Of a stretch of DNA of 62,913 nucleotides, positions 34,537 to 44,100 are shown one piece after another. The notes under the pieces were generated by a model, which saw nothing but the letters and a program-made list of their open reading frames with translations, made no database searches and was not told the DNA's origin. The DNA is from Bacillus sp. 2B10. GTDB lineage: Bacteria > Pseudomonadota > Alphaproteobacteria > Sphingomonadales > Sphingomonadaceae. The position numbers were made by a program, and so were the translations under genes. The DNA is taken from NCBI GenBank assembly GCA_003946805.1, contig RPSH01000023.1, positions 1 through 62,913 on the forward strand, given 5' to 3'. Position 1 is the stretch's first letter, and every line of letters begins with the position of its first letter.

Positions 34537-35162
34537 CACGCTCTCCCCATGACGACGGCATCGAGGTCGACCATCCGGCAGGGAACGTAGGTGTCGGCAG
34601 CACGCAGCTTGTCGGGCGTGGTGGCGTCGATGTCGATCTGCAATGCACCGGTCATCGACCTGCCGATCTTCTTCCGCGGGCCGAGCGGCCAGCAATCCCA
34701 GCCGAGCATCAGGATCTGGCCGTACCAGGTGAAGTCGGCGATGCAGGTGTACGCCGCGATCCGCCGCGACAGCGCGTACTCGACTACCGCCGTGGTGAGC
34801 AGGTTGCGAACGTGAAGCCGTTCACCGCTGGCGAGATCCGGGCTGAGGCAGCCGCGGCTCAATTCCCATACGTTCGCGGCCTGCGGGACCTCGCCCAGAC
34901 ACAGCCCGGGGAAGATGGTGGCGAGGATGTGCGGCCGATCGGTCGGCAGAAGCCGGATCGATCCGAGATGGCGACCGGCATCGTCGGTCGCGATGCAGTA
35001 GATGGCGCGCTCACCGTCGAACTGGTCGATCTCGAATGTGCCCCGGACGACGGGCACATCCCATTTGAGCAGGTCGACGAAGATGCGCTTGCGATCGCGG
35101 AACATCGCGTCGAATAGCGGATCGTGGCGCGGACCGTCGAAGCCGTCGAGTATTCTGATCAT
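34536..35162 (-). CDS. luxI: acyl-homoserine lactone synthase (LuxI family)
   Basis: The 208-residue protein shows all classical LuxI positions: Arg24, Phe28, Trp34, Asp46, Asp49, Arg70, Phe84, Glu100 and Arg103. It makes AHL from SAM and an acyl donor. GGGGGA precedes the ATG. It follows luxR by about 80 bases on the same strand and is coupled to phyH by TGATG. Confidence 0.92.
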   Translation of the reverse strand: MIRILDGFDGPRHDPLFDAMFRDRKRIFVDLLKWDVPVVRGTFEIDQFDGERAIYCIATDDAGRHLGSIRLLPTDRPHILATIFPGLCLGEVPQAANVWELSRGCLSPDLASGERLHVRNLLTTAVVEYALSRRIAAYTCIADFTWYGQILMLGWDCWPLGPRKKIGRSMTGALQIDIDATTPDKLRAADTYVPCRMVDLDAVVMGRA

Positions 35163-35219
35163 ACATCCCCCGTGCGAGTGGAACGGGAGATTTGTCGCCG
35201 GAACTTATCGTTTCGCTCA

Positions 35220-35238
35220 AACCCCTGAAAAGGGGGTT
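35220..35238 (-). promoter_or_regulatory. inverted repeat between luxR and luxI (lux-box or terminator candidate)
   Basis: AACCCC and GGGGTT flank a 7-base spacer, about 58-76 bases upstream of luxI and directly after the luxR stop. Position suits a LuxR binding site ahead of the luxI promoter; G/C arms also allow a hairpin terminator for luxR, though no good T-run follows on the minus strand. Confidence 0.5.
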
Positions 35239-35242
35239 GCGA

Positions 35243-35992
35243 TCATCGCCGAAATACATCCGCGAACGAGAACTGGTTGTCGAACACCGCCCGCAGAACC
35301 AGTGACGGTCTCGGGAGATTGCCATAGGCGCGACGGACGCGCTCGACACGCTCATGGGCCGTCCAGCGCGATGTTCCCATGATGAGCGCGATCTCCTCGT
35401 CGGTTTTCCCGCGCCCGACGAGGATGAGAGCCTCGCGATCCCGCGGACGCAGGTCGGGGATGACGGCTTCACCGCGCCCATCGCGCTTCTGCATAATGAG
35501 ACGCGCCTTCTGGAACGCCGCCGTTGCGATCACGCCGCTGAGTTCGAGCGCAAGCGGGCGCAGGCGATCGAAGGATCGGCCTGCGAACGAGCAGGTGCCG
35601 AAATACTCGCCGGGCAGCGATACGGGAATAGTGTAGCCGGCAACGAGGCCGTGCTGCGCGGCCTGTTCGAGGATCGTCCTTTGTCGCCCGGTCAGCCGCG
35701 AGACATCGATGCTGTCCCAACGGAAGCCGGCCACGGTCTTCATGCTGATCGCGTGAATAGGATCGTCGGTGAGATAGCCGCTTTCGACGACCTGCTCGAC
35801 CCACCTCATGTCATAGTTCGTCGCCCGGATCGCATCGCGGGGCGGCCGCATCAGGTCGACGTGATGCCCCATTGCGAACCGCTCGAGGCCGAGCCAGCAT
35901 GTGAAATCCGTCAGCACATCGACCAGATCGTCGGCCGAGGCGGACTCTCTCAAAAGGGAAATGAAGCGATTGAGTTCAAGCGACATGAACAT
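35243..35992 (-). CDS. luxR: LuxR-family quorum-sensing regulator
   Basis: The 249-residue product has an autoinducer-binding domain with NYDMRWVEQVVESGYLTDDPIHAI (the Tyr/Trp/Tyr/Asp-Pro pattern of LuxR/TraR) and FRWDSI. The C-terminal LuxR HTH reads LRPRDREALILVGRGKTDEEIALIMGTSRWTAHERVERVRRAYG. It should bind AHL and activate luxI and other targets. Start at 35992 has GGAG 6 bases upstream; TTG 36004 and ATG 35986 are alternatives. Confidence 0.9.
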   Translation of the reverse strand: MFMSLELNRFISLLRESASADDLVDVLTDFTCWLGLERFAMGHHVDLMRPPRDAIRATNYDMRWVEQVVESGYLTDDPIHAISMKTVAGFRWDSIDVSRLTGRQRTILEQAAQHGLVAGYTIPVSLPGEYFGTCSFAGRSFDRLRPLALELSGVIATAAFQKARLIMQKRDGRGEAVIPDLRPRDREALILVGRGKTDEEIALIMGTSRWTAHERVERVRRAYGNLPRPSLVLRAVFDNQFSFADVFRR

Positions 35993-36172
35993 CCCGTTCT
36001 CCAATTTCGCGCAGTTGGTATCGTTATGGATTCAGTTTCAGAGATCCTATTTGAGCAAATATCTGATAGATGCGGCTCAAATGCAGGCTTGATGATTATA
36101 GATCTGACGGATCAGACCTACCTTCGTGCGGCGGCCAGAGAACTGGCCTCTCGCTGTGTTCGGATACGGTGG

Positions 36173-36655
36173 TCAACGCTGACCTTGAAGCCAGAGCCTC
36201 CTTGATCCGTTCCTGACAATAGGGTCAGGTCGAGAGCCCAGGCGATACGTTCCCAGTCCGATGGCGCCGAGTACCAGATAGGCGTAGGCACCGAGCCCGG
36301 TGTGAAACGAGAAGAGGTGCACCTGTGGGAACATGGCACCCGCGATCGTGACGGCGACGTTGCCAAGCATGAACCCGGACGCCCAGATCGGCCAGAAGCG
36401 TATCGTGGACGTGGCGAGCCAGAAGAATATTGCCAGGACGGCAACATCGACCGCCAGAACCAGGGCGCTCGCGGGCAGCCACTGCGATGGCCAGATGATC
36501 CGGATGACCACCGTTCCATAAGAAGCGAGCAAACACACCGCCGCGCCGATCCGTTCGGGGCGACCGCCCCGAACGAATGCATAGACGCAGGTTCCGACGA
36601 GCACCGCATTGTAGAGGCCGGCCAAGATGAGATTGGTCGTCATCGGAGCATGCAT
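36173..36655 (-). CDS. multi-helix membrane protein, unknown function
   Basis: The 160-residue protein has about five hydrophobic segments, e.g. LILAGLYNAVLVGTCVYAFV, LPASALVLAVDVAVLAIFFWLA and FMLGNVAVTIAGAMFP. It lies upstream of luxR on the same strand, with about 180 bases between. No family is recognised. Confidence 0.65.
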   Translation of the reverse strand: MHAPMTTNLILAGLYNAVLVGTCVYAFVRGGRPERIGAAVCLLASYGTVVIRIIWPSQWLPASALVLAVDVAVLAIFFWLATSTIRFWPIWASGFMLGNVAVTIAGAMFPQVHLFSFHTGLGAYAYLVLGAIGLGTYRLGSRPDPIVRNGSRRLWLQGQR

Positions 36656-36682
36656 ATACCAGATCCTCGTCCTCTGCGCCGG

Positions 36683-37033
36683 TCAGACGGCGACATGATG
36701 CTCCACGCCTTGCTCGGCGCGCGAGGGCTTGGGGAGCGCCTCGCCGAAGCTCGTCTCGCTCAGGCCGAGTTGCCGCGCCACACGCTCCGCGGATGGATGC
36801 GCGCGCATCGTCATCTGCGTCTGGCCATCGACGAGAGAGGCAAGCGCTCCCACCGTCGCCTTGACTGTGCGGTGGGTCATGGCGGCCGAGACGCCGTGCG
36901 CCTCGGTGGCGTCCAGCGTCGTCATCAGGAATTGCGCCGTATCGCGCGTCGCGAGATTGATCGAGCGTTCGGCCCGTCGCAGATCGTCCGCGACGGTGAG
37001 GGCGGTGTTGGAGAGGGTGGATCGGGTTTGCAT
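36683..37033 (-). CDS. small hypothetical protein upstream of luxR region
   Basis: This 116-residue helical protein (TALTVADDLRRAERSINLATRDTAQ) contains many Ala, Thr and Ser residues, somewhat phasin-like in composition but without clear similarity. The ATG at 37033 has GGAGG five bases upstream and is preferred over 37045. Confidence 0.55.
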   Translation of the reverse strand: MQTRSTLSNTALTVADDLRRAERSINLATRDTAQFLMTTLDATEAHGVSAAMTHRTVKATVGALASLVDGQTQMTMRAHPSAERVARQLGLSETSFGEALPKPSRAEQGVEHHVAV

Positions 37034-37062
37034 TGACGCCTCCATCGGCGCCGTAGCGCCAG

Positions 37063-37566
37063 TTATACCGGTTTGGCGCCGAACAGGATCATGAGCGCGT
37101 TGATCAGCATCGCGGCGACCGCCAGACCGATCGTGATCGCGATTCCGATAATCGCGCTCCAGATCAGGACCTCGCGTGCCTTGATGAGGTTCACCGACAT
37201 GCGCCTGCTCGGCACGGGCAGGGGAAGCGGACGAAACGGCTCCTGAACAGGTAGAGCGTTTGCAGGGTAGAAAGATTCTACCCCCTCCTCGTGGGCGATC
37301 AGGCGACGGGCGGCGTCCGCGCGCGTCGCCGCGCCGATCAAGGTCTTGGCCAAATACAATTGCTTGTCGACGGCACGAGCACTGACGCCCTCGATTTCCG
37401 CGATTTCCTTCGAGCTCAAGTTTCGAGCGACGTGGCGCAGATAGATCCGTTGCCGCTGGCTGACACGATCGAACGGTTCTCCGGGCCGGGCATCGATCTC
37501 GTCTCTTGCCGGTGGCTTCATACTCTCTCGCTCGCTTGATTCGTCAACATTCGACTCTGGTGTCAT
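37063..37566 (-). CDS. membrane-anchored LuxR-type HTH regulator
   Basis: The 167-residue protein has an N-terminal HTH of the GerE/sigma-70 region 4 type (SQRQRIYLRHVARNLSSKEIAEIEGVSARAVDKQLYLAKTLIG). A Pro-rich linker and one or two C-terminal hydrophobic helices (VLIWSAIIGIAITIGLAVAAMLINALMILF) follow. A DNA-binding head tethered to the membrane suggests control linked to an envelope signal. Start uncertain: 37566 or 37521. Confidence 0.68.
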   Translation of the reverse strand: MTPESNVDESSERESMKPPARDEIDARPGEPFDRVSQRQRIYLRHVARNLSSKEIAEIEGVSARAVDKQLYLAKTLIGAATRADAARRLIAHEEGVESFYPANALPVQEPFRPLPLPVPSRRMSVNLIKAREVLIWSAIIGIAITIGLAVAAMLINALMILFGAKPV

Positions 37567-37826
37567 ACCTCCCTCGAGATAACGACCTGTCGCTGCTCCA
37601 GCCCTGGATCGAAGCTCTGCGATCCAGTCGCATCATCTCCCCTCGCGTGCGAGGAATCGATTGCAAGCGATCCCGAACAGCGAAGGGCGTGGCAACGCTC
37701 GACTGCCAGGCTGGGTACACGTCATCCTCCACCAGCGTTGTGACGCGATCGTATCGAGTGTTGTTGCAGATGCGATAGGGATCAATACAGCATCTGCCGC
37801 TGCGAGAATGAACCAGGATGGCGGTA

Positions 37827-38015
37827 ATGAACGAGTCGGCGGACGAGGCGATGACCCGCCTGCAGGCATTGATGATGACGCGGGCAGCACGTGCCATGCT
37901 CGAGAGCTATCGACGCGATCTGGACGCGGATGCGCTTTCGCATCTCCGGCAAGCGGCGGATCTCCTGGAGGAGGCGATCGCCGACGAGCGCGGCCTCAAG
38001 GCCATACCCCATTGA
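37827..38015 (+). CDS. small hypothetical protein before the primase-like gene
   Basis: The 62-residue protein is predicted to be largely helical (DEAMTRLQALMMTRAARAMLESYRRDLDADALSHLRQAADLLEEAI). AGGA lies 8 bases before the ATG at 37827; 37818 is possible. It opens the plus-strand maintenance block. Unknown function. Confidence 0.55.
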   Translation: MNESADEAMTRLQALMMTRAARAMLESYRRDLDADALSHLRQAADLLEEAIADERGLKAIPH

Positions 38016-38100
38016 ACTTGTCAGGGTTTGATGCGGAGCGGGGAGGAGAAACGATGCTGCGTTCATGACGCGACACTTGCCCGTTTTTCCGGAGAGCCCC

Positions 38101-39012
38101 GTGCGACCCCGAACATCCATGATCATCGAGAACGCCGGCGCCGACCTGATTCGCCGGCTTGGCGGCACATGGCGCGGCGATCGCGGCATGTGCCTGTGCC
38201 CGGCGCACGCGGACGTTCAACCCAGCCTGTCGGTGCGGGTCGGCCACACGCGGCTGCTGTTCCACTGTTTCGCTGGCTGCGACACGCGCGACGTGCTGCG
38301 CGCCATCGCGCGCATCCGGCCCGAGGCGCTCGACCGTAGTAGCAGCGCAGTGCCCTCCACGATCGACGACCGGGTCGCTGAGTGGCGCCGACTCCGAATA
38401 TCTGACCTGTGGGATGATGCCGGCCACATCGAAGACACCATCGCCGGCCGCTATCTGGCACGCCGCGCAATCGACATCGCGTCGCCTTCGCTTCGCTTCC
38501 AACCCCTGACGCCGCTGGGAACCGGTCGGGCGTTCCGCCTGCGGCCCGCGATGCTCGCGGCCGTGACCGATGGTCCGCGCCTGATTGCGCTCCAGCGCAC
38601 CTTCCTCGACCGCTTCGGGTGCCGTGCCCGCGATCTGACCAACCCGCGACGTTCGTGGGGGCGTCCGGCGGGCGGTACCGTCCGCCTCGCCGCCGCGAAC
38701 GACGATCTGGCGCTCGGCGAGGGCGTCGAGTCCGGCCTTTCGGCGATGATCCTGCTGGGATTGCCGGTCTGGGCGGTACTGGGCAGCCAGCGCATGGCGC
38801 AGGTCACCATCCCCGATACGGTGCGCCGCCTGATCCTCCTCCCCGACAACGATCTGCCCGGCCGCCGGGGCGCTGCTGCCGCCGCGATCGCGCATGCCCA
38901 GCCCGGTCGCACCATTGAGACGCTCTGGCCGTGGTACGGGCTCAACGACTGGAACGACGTGCTGCGCGCGAGAAGGAGAGGGGGAGTGGATGGGCTGCGG
39001 CACGCGGCCTGA
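38101..39012 (+). CDS. Toprim-domain primase-like protein with CHC2-type zinc motif
   Basis: About 303 residues. The N-terminus has a CHC2-like zinc element (CLCPAHAD, then LLFHCFAGCD), a DUF7146-like middle and a Toprim fold with LALGEGVESGLSAMIL and LILLPDNDLPGRRGAAAAA. Such proteins are common on plasmids and ICEs and probably help replication or DNA handling after transfer. The GTG at 38101 has GGAGAG upstream; the frame is open to 38065 and ATG 38119 is another option. Confidence 0.85.
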   Translation: MRPRTSMIIENAGADLIRRLGGTWRGDRGMCLCPAHADVQPSLSVRVGHTRLLFHCFAGCDTRDVLRAIARIRPEALDRSSSAVPSTIDDRVAEWRRLRISDLWDDAGHIEDTIAGRYLARRAIDIASPSLRFQPLTPLGTGRAFRLRPAMLAAVTDGPRLIALQRTFLDRFGCRARDLTNPRRSWGRPAGGTVRLAAANDDLALGEGVESGLSAMILLGLPVWAVLGSQRMAQVTIPDTVRRLILLPDNDLPGRRGAAAAAIAHAQPGRTIETLWPWYGLNDWNDVLRARRRGGVDGLRHAA

Positions 39013-39046
39013 CGGTCAGGTCCGCGGCACCACGGAGGATTCGCCC

Positions 39047-41089
39047 ATGTCCCAACTCCCCATCGCGGTCCCAGCATCGCGGCTGATGATCGATCCGAAG
39101 AACGTCCGCAAGAAACGTAGTCCTGCTTTCCAGGCTCAGATGAAGGCGAGTGTCGCCGCCAAGGGTGTCATTCAGAATCTCGTCGGACGACCGGTGCCAC
39201 GCAAGAAGGGCTGGTACTATGTCTCCGCCGGCGGAAGTCGTCTCGATGCGGTGAACGCCAACATCGCCGATGGCGTCTTCGATGCCGATTATCCGGTGCC
39301 GCTGCTGGTTCGTGACGGCAAGGACGCGAGTGAGACGAGCCTCATCGAGAATATCATGCGCGCCGACCTGTCGCCGACGGAAGAATGCCGTGGCTATCAG
39401 GATGTCATCCGGATCGAGGGTGTCACGCCCGCGGAACTCGCTAAACGGCTGCATCGTACCGAACGCTATGTCAAAGGGCGACTGCGCCTCGCCGACCTCG
39501 CCGATCCCGTATTCGACGCACTCGAAGCCGGAGAGATTTCGATCGAGGTGGCCGAAGCCTATGCCTACTCGACTGGCGACGTCGAGCGTCAGGCGGCCGT
39601 CTTCGAACTGCTGCGGCGAGGCTCCGGCCGCGACAACGTCAACGAGATCCGGCGCCAGATCGCCTCGTACAGCTATCCGGCGAGCGATCCGCGCTGCCGG
39701 CTGGTCGGCCGCGATGCCTATATCGCCGCCGACGGCAGGTTCGACAGCGACCTGTACACCGATGCCGAGAACGAACGCTGGCTCGACACGCATATCGTCG
39801 ACCGGCTCGCCGAGGAGGCGCTGCTGAAGACGGCCGGCGAGATCCAGGCGCGCGAGGGCTATGCCGAGGTCCGAACCGTGTCCTCCACGATCGTGCCCTA
39901 CATGGAAACCTACGCCCTCGATACCGTCGAGGGCGAGCGGGAGCCGTTGACGTCCGGGCAGCAGCAGCGACTGGAAGCGATCGCGAGTGAGATCGAGGAC
40001 ATCGAAACGGCGTCGGAAGACCCCGGCTACGAACCCGAGGACGACGACGAAACCCGCATCGCCGAACTGCAGGCCGAGTATCAGGCGATCGCGGGCCGGC
40101 CGGCGGTGCTCGGTGAGGCGCAGCGTGCGAATGCCCGGGCGTATCTGATCATCGGTGCCGATGGCCAGCCGCGCCTTCACCACGAGGTTTTCGCGCTCCC
40201 TCAACCCATCGCGGAATCCGACGATGCGAGCGACGAAAGCGACATCGACGATGCCGGCAATGCCGATGGCGCTGCCGTCAGCGTCGATGCGGCGATGGAT
40301 GATCCGACCGAGCAGCCGGCGATGAGCCAGGTACAGATCGACCGGCTGGCGACGATGAAGACCGAACTGCTCGCGGTCCATGTCGCCAGCGACCCGGCGT
40401 TCGCGCTCGATCTCGGCACCTTCGTCATGGCCGAGCGAGCGACACGGGCGTTCGGCGGCGGCGATATCCCGAGCGAATTGCGCGCCGAGCCCGCCCCGGC
40501 CCGAGCCCGCGACTTCGAGAGCGGCACCGCCGCCGCGGCGGAATGGACGAAGTTCGATACCGCGCTCGATCGCAGCTGGCTCGATCATCCGGCGATCGAG
40601 GACCGCTACGATGCCTTCTGCGCCTTGCCCGACGAGGCGCGCGCGGCGTGGCTCGGCTGGTGCGTCGCGCGCACGCTTCACGCGGTGCCGGTAAGCGAGG
40701 CCGGCAGCGGTCTGATCGATCGGCTCGGGCAGAAGCTCGCGATCGACGTTGCCGCGTGGTGGCGGCCGACCGCGCGCAATTTCTTCGACAAGCTGAACAT
40801 GCGTCCGACGCTGGCGCTGTTCGAGGAGATCGGCGGCCCCGAACTGCGCGCGCGCTACGGTGCGTCGAAGAAGCACGATCTCGCCGCCTCGGCGGAACGG
40901 CTCTTCGCCGGCGATACGATCGTCGAAGCCGACATCAAGGCACGCGCGATCGCCTGGATACCCGATGCGATGCGCTTCGGCCCACCGCCGGTCGGGTGCG
41001 AGGATGCCGCTGACGAGGATCGCGACCATGGCGGTTCCCGAGCACCGGCCGACGATGCTGGCGACCGCGCGCTCGACGAAGCGGCCTGA
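39047..41089 (+). CDS. large ParB/RepB/Spo0J-type partition protein
   Basis: The 680-residue product has the ParB N-terminal domain (PKNVRKKRS, GWYYVSAGGSRLDAVN and the SLIENIMRADLSPTEECRGY box) and an HTH (TPAELAKRLHRTERYVKGRLRLADL). A long acidic and helical C-terminal half of about 400 residues follows, much larger than chromosomal ParB. No ParA is in the window. It is typical of sphingomonad/rhizobial ICEs and plasmids. GGAGG stands before ATG 39047. Confidence 0.88.
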   Translation: MSQLPIAVPASRLMIDPKNVRKKRSPAFQAQMKASVAAKGVIQNLVGRPVPRKKGWYYVSAGGSRLDAVNANIADGVFDADYPVPLLVRDGKDASETSLIENIMRADLSPTEECRGYQDVIRIEGVTPAELAKRLHRTERYVKGRLRLADLADPVFDALEAGEISIEVAEAYAYSTGDVERQAAVFELLRRGSGRDNVNEIRRQIASYSYPASDPRCRLVGRDAYIAADGRFDSDLYTDAENERWLDTHIVDRLAEEALLKTAGEIQAREGYAEVRTVSSTIVPYMETYALDTVEGEREPLTSGQQQRLEAIASEIEDIETASEDPGYEPEDDDETRIAELQAEYQAIAGRPAVLGEAQRANARAYLIIGADGQPRLHHEVFALPQPIAESDDASDESDIDDAGNADGAAVSVDAAMDDPTEQPAMSQVQIDRLATMKTELLAVHVASDPAFALDLGTFVMAERATRAFGGGDIPSELRAEPAPARARDFESGTAAAAEWTKFDTALDRSWLDHPAIEDRYDAFCALPDEARAAWLGWCVARTLHAVPVSEAGSGLIDRLGQKLAIDVAAWWRPTARNFFDKLNMRPTLALFEEIGGPELRARYGASKKHDLAASAERLFAGDTIVEADIKARAIAWIPDAMRFGPPPVGCEDAADEDRDHGGSRAPADDAGDRALDEAA

Positions 41090-41150
41090 CGACCGTTCGG
41101 GACCGGCAGATGCCGGTCCCGCCTTACTTTCTCCGACCTGGAGGTTCCTG

Positions 41151-44100
41151 ATGACCCAGCCGATGCTGGCGCTCGCCACCGATGGTGGCGAGCCCGACCG
41201 ATCCGTGCGCCTGTTCGTCGTCGCGCAGGCGATCGCCCGTCTGTTCGACCGCGGCGAGACCGTGACCCGTCAAACCTTGAAGCGGCTGATGCAGGAAGGT
41301 GTCGGCGGCTCCGACGCCGATGGCGCCTGGACGATGCGCGAGGCCTATGATGCACTCGAGACGGCGCAGGTGCTCGTGCAGAGCCGCGCCGGCTGGCCTT
41401 GCGATCCGCGCACCGATCGCGAGGTGGTGTTCGCGGCGCTGCGCCGGTTCGAACGATCGCTGCTGACCCAGACCTATCGCTCGGAAGGCCAGATCGAGAT
41501 GCAGCAATTCTCGACCCCGGTCTCGCTTGCGTGGCTGGCAGGGCAGGCGGCGGCGATCAGGTCGGACGATCACGTCCTCGAACCGTCCGCGGGTACAGGC
41601 ATGCTCGCGGTTCACGCCCGCCGCGCCGGGGCGTCGCTGACGCTCAACGAACGCGATCCGGCCCGCGCGGGCCTGCTGGCGCACGCGCTCGGCCAGCCGG
41701 TGTCGACCCATGACGCTGTCCACATCGACGACCTGCTTCCCCGTGAGGTCCGTCCGACCGTCGTCCTCATCAACCCGCCCTTCAGTCGTAGCGAGGCGCG
41801 CGGGCGCGACCGTCATGCCGGCGCGCGGCACCTAAGTTCGGCACTCGAACGGCTGGCGCCGGGCGGCCGCTGCGTCGCGATCATGCCACCCTCGTTCATG
41901 GCGGACGGTCCCGGTGCGGCAGGCTATGCCAGCGTCGCCGAGATCGCACGACCCCGTGTCGAGATCACGATCGGCGGCAACGTCTATGCGAAACACGGCA
42001 CCTCGATCGCCGTCCGGCTGATCGTCTTCGACAAGGGCTGGCTCGGCGCGACGACGCATCATATCGCCGATACGATCGAGGCGGCACTGCCGATCATACT
42101 CGCCATCCCGGATCGCTTCGATCCCGACGATCAGCCACCGCCCGCCGCGCCGATCGTCCAGCGTCCCACCGCGCCCCGGTCGCCCGTACCGGGCGGGTTG
42201 CTCCGCGGCGTCGGGACGCGGCGGCTGGCAGCACCCGTGCCGGCGCCGACCATCGAGCAGGAGGTGCCGCTGCTCGGCTACACGCTGCGCGACGAACCCC
42301 GGCCGGCGGGAGAAGCGGTCGGCATCTACGCCCCGTGGCGGCTGGCGCGCATCGACATCCCCGGCGCGAAACCGCACCCCGACGATCTGGTCGAGTCGCT
42401 GGCGATGGCCTCGGTGCTGCCGCCGCCCGTGACCTACCGGCCGCGACTCCCCACCCGCGCCGTAGCCGCCCTGTCGGATGCGCAACTCGAAACGGTGATC
42501 CTCGCCGGCGCCGCGTTCGACCGCGATCTGCCGGGACGATTCCAGCCTAACAAGGCCGGCGATCAGCTGGTCGAGCATACCGATGGCAAGGCCTATCGCA
42601 TGGGCTTCTTCGTCGGCGACGGCACCGGCGTCGGCAAGGGCCGTGAGGCGGCGGCCTGCATCATGGACCGCTGGTGCCGCGGACACCGCCGCCACCTCTG
42701 GATTTCGAAGAGCGCGGCGCTGGTCGAGGATGCGCGCCGCGACTGGAGCGCGCTTGGTGGGCTCGCCGTCGACATCCAGGGACTCGACGCCTTCCCGATC
42801 GGCATTACCATCCCGATGACGAGTGGCATCCTGTTCATGACTTATGCCACGCTGCGCTCGCAGCGTGGCGAGGACGCATCCCGGCTCCAGCAGATCCTCG
42901 CGTTCCTCGGCGAAGACTTCGACGGCGTGATCGTCTTCGACGAGGCGCACGGCATGGCCAACGCCGCCGGCACCGAGACCGAGTTCGGTAACGCGAAAGG
43001 CTCCGAACAGGGGCTCGCCGGTGTCCGCCTCCAGAACGCGGTGCCGCGCGCCTGCATCCTCTACGTCTCGGCGACCGGCGCGACCGATCCCGCCAACCTC
43101 TGCTACGCAGGGAGGCTGGGATTGTGGGGACCGGGCACCGCATTCGACACGCGCTCGGCTTTCCTCGCTGCGATGGAGGCGGGCGGGATCGCGGCGATGG
43201 AGGTGGTCGCGCGCGACCTGAAGGCGATGGGCCGCTACACCGCCCGCGCGCTCAGCTTCGCCGGGGTCGAATACGACCCGCTGGAGCATGAGCTGACCGA
43301 TGACCAGATCGGGATCTACGACGCCTATGCCGATGCGTGGGCGGTGATCCATCGCGGGCTCGATCAGGCGCTGAAGGCGAGCGGCATCGTCGACCGGGTC
43401 GACGGCGAGACGCTGAACGCCCAGGCGAAGGGCGCGGCACTGTCGCGGTTCGAGTCCGCCAAGCAGCGCTTCTTCTCGCAGCTCCTGATCGGCATGAAGA
43501 TGCCCTCGGTGATCGCCGCGGTCGAACGCGAGATCGATGCCGGCCATTCCGCCGTCGTCCAACTCGTTACCACCGCCGAAGCGGTCCTCGACCGGCGGCT
43601 GGCCGCCCTGACACCCGAGGAGCGCGCCAGCCTCGATCTCGACCTGTCTCCGCGGGAGTCGATGATCGATTACCTTACCAGTGCCTTCCCGACCCGTCAG
43701 ATGCGGGTGTTCGGGGATGCCGGCGGCACGATGCGCTCCGAACCGATGACCGATCTCGACGGCAACCCGGTGCTGTGCCAGGCGGCGATCCGAGCGCGTG
43801 ACGCGTTGATCGAGGACCTGTGCGCGATGCCGCCGGTGCCGGCCGCGCTCGACGAACTGGTCCGCCACTTCGGCACGGAACGCTTCGCCGAGGTGACCGG
43901 CCGCAGCCGCCGCATCGTCATTGATGCCGCCGGCCGGCAGAAAGTGGAGCGTCGCGGCGGTCGTGCGAACCTTGCCGAAACCGACGCTTTCATGTCGGCG
44001 CGCAAGCATATCCTGGCCTTCAGCGAGGCGGGCGGGACCGGGAGGTCGTATCACAGCGACCGCGCCACGCAGAGCGCCAGCCGCCGCCGCATCCACTTCC

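Noticed and set aside
38942..41179. 745-codon minus-strand frame opposite parB
   Set aside because: Shadow of the ParB-like gene; composition typical of antisense frames.
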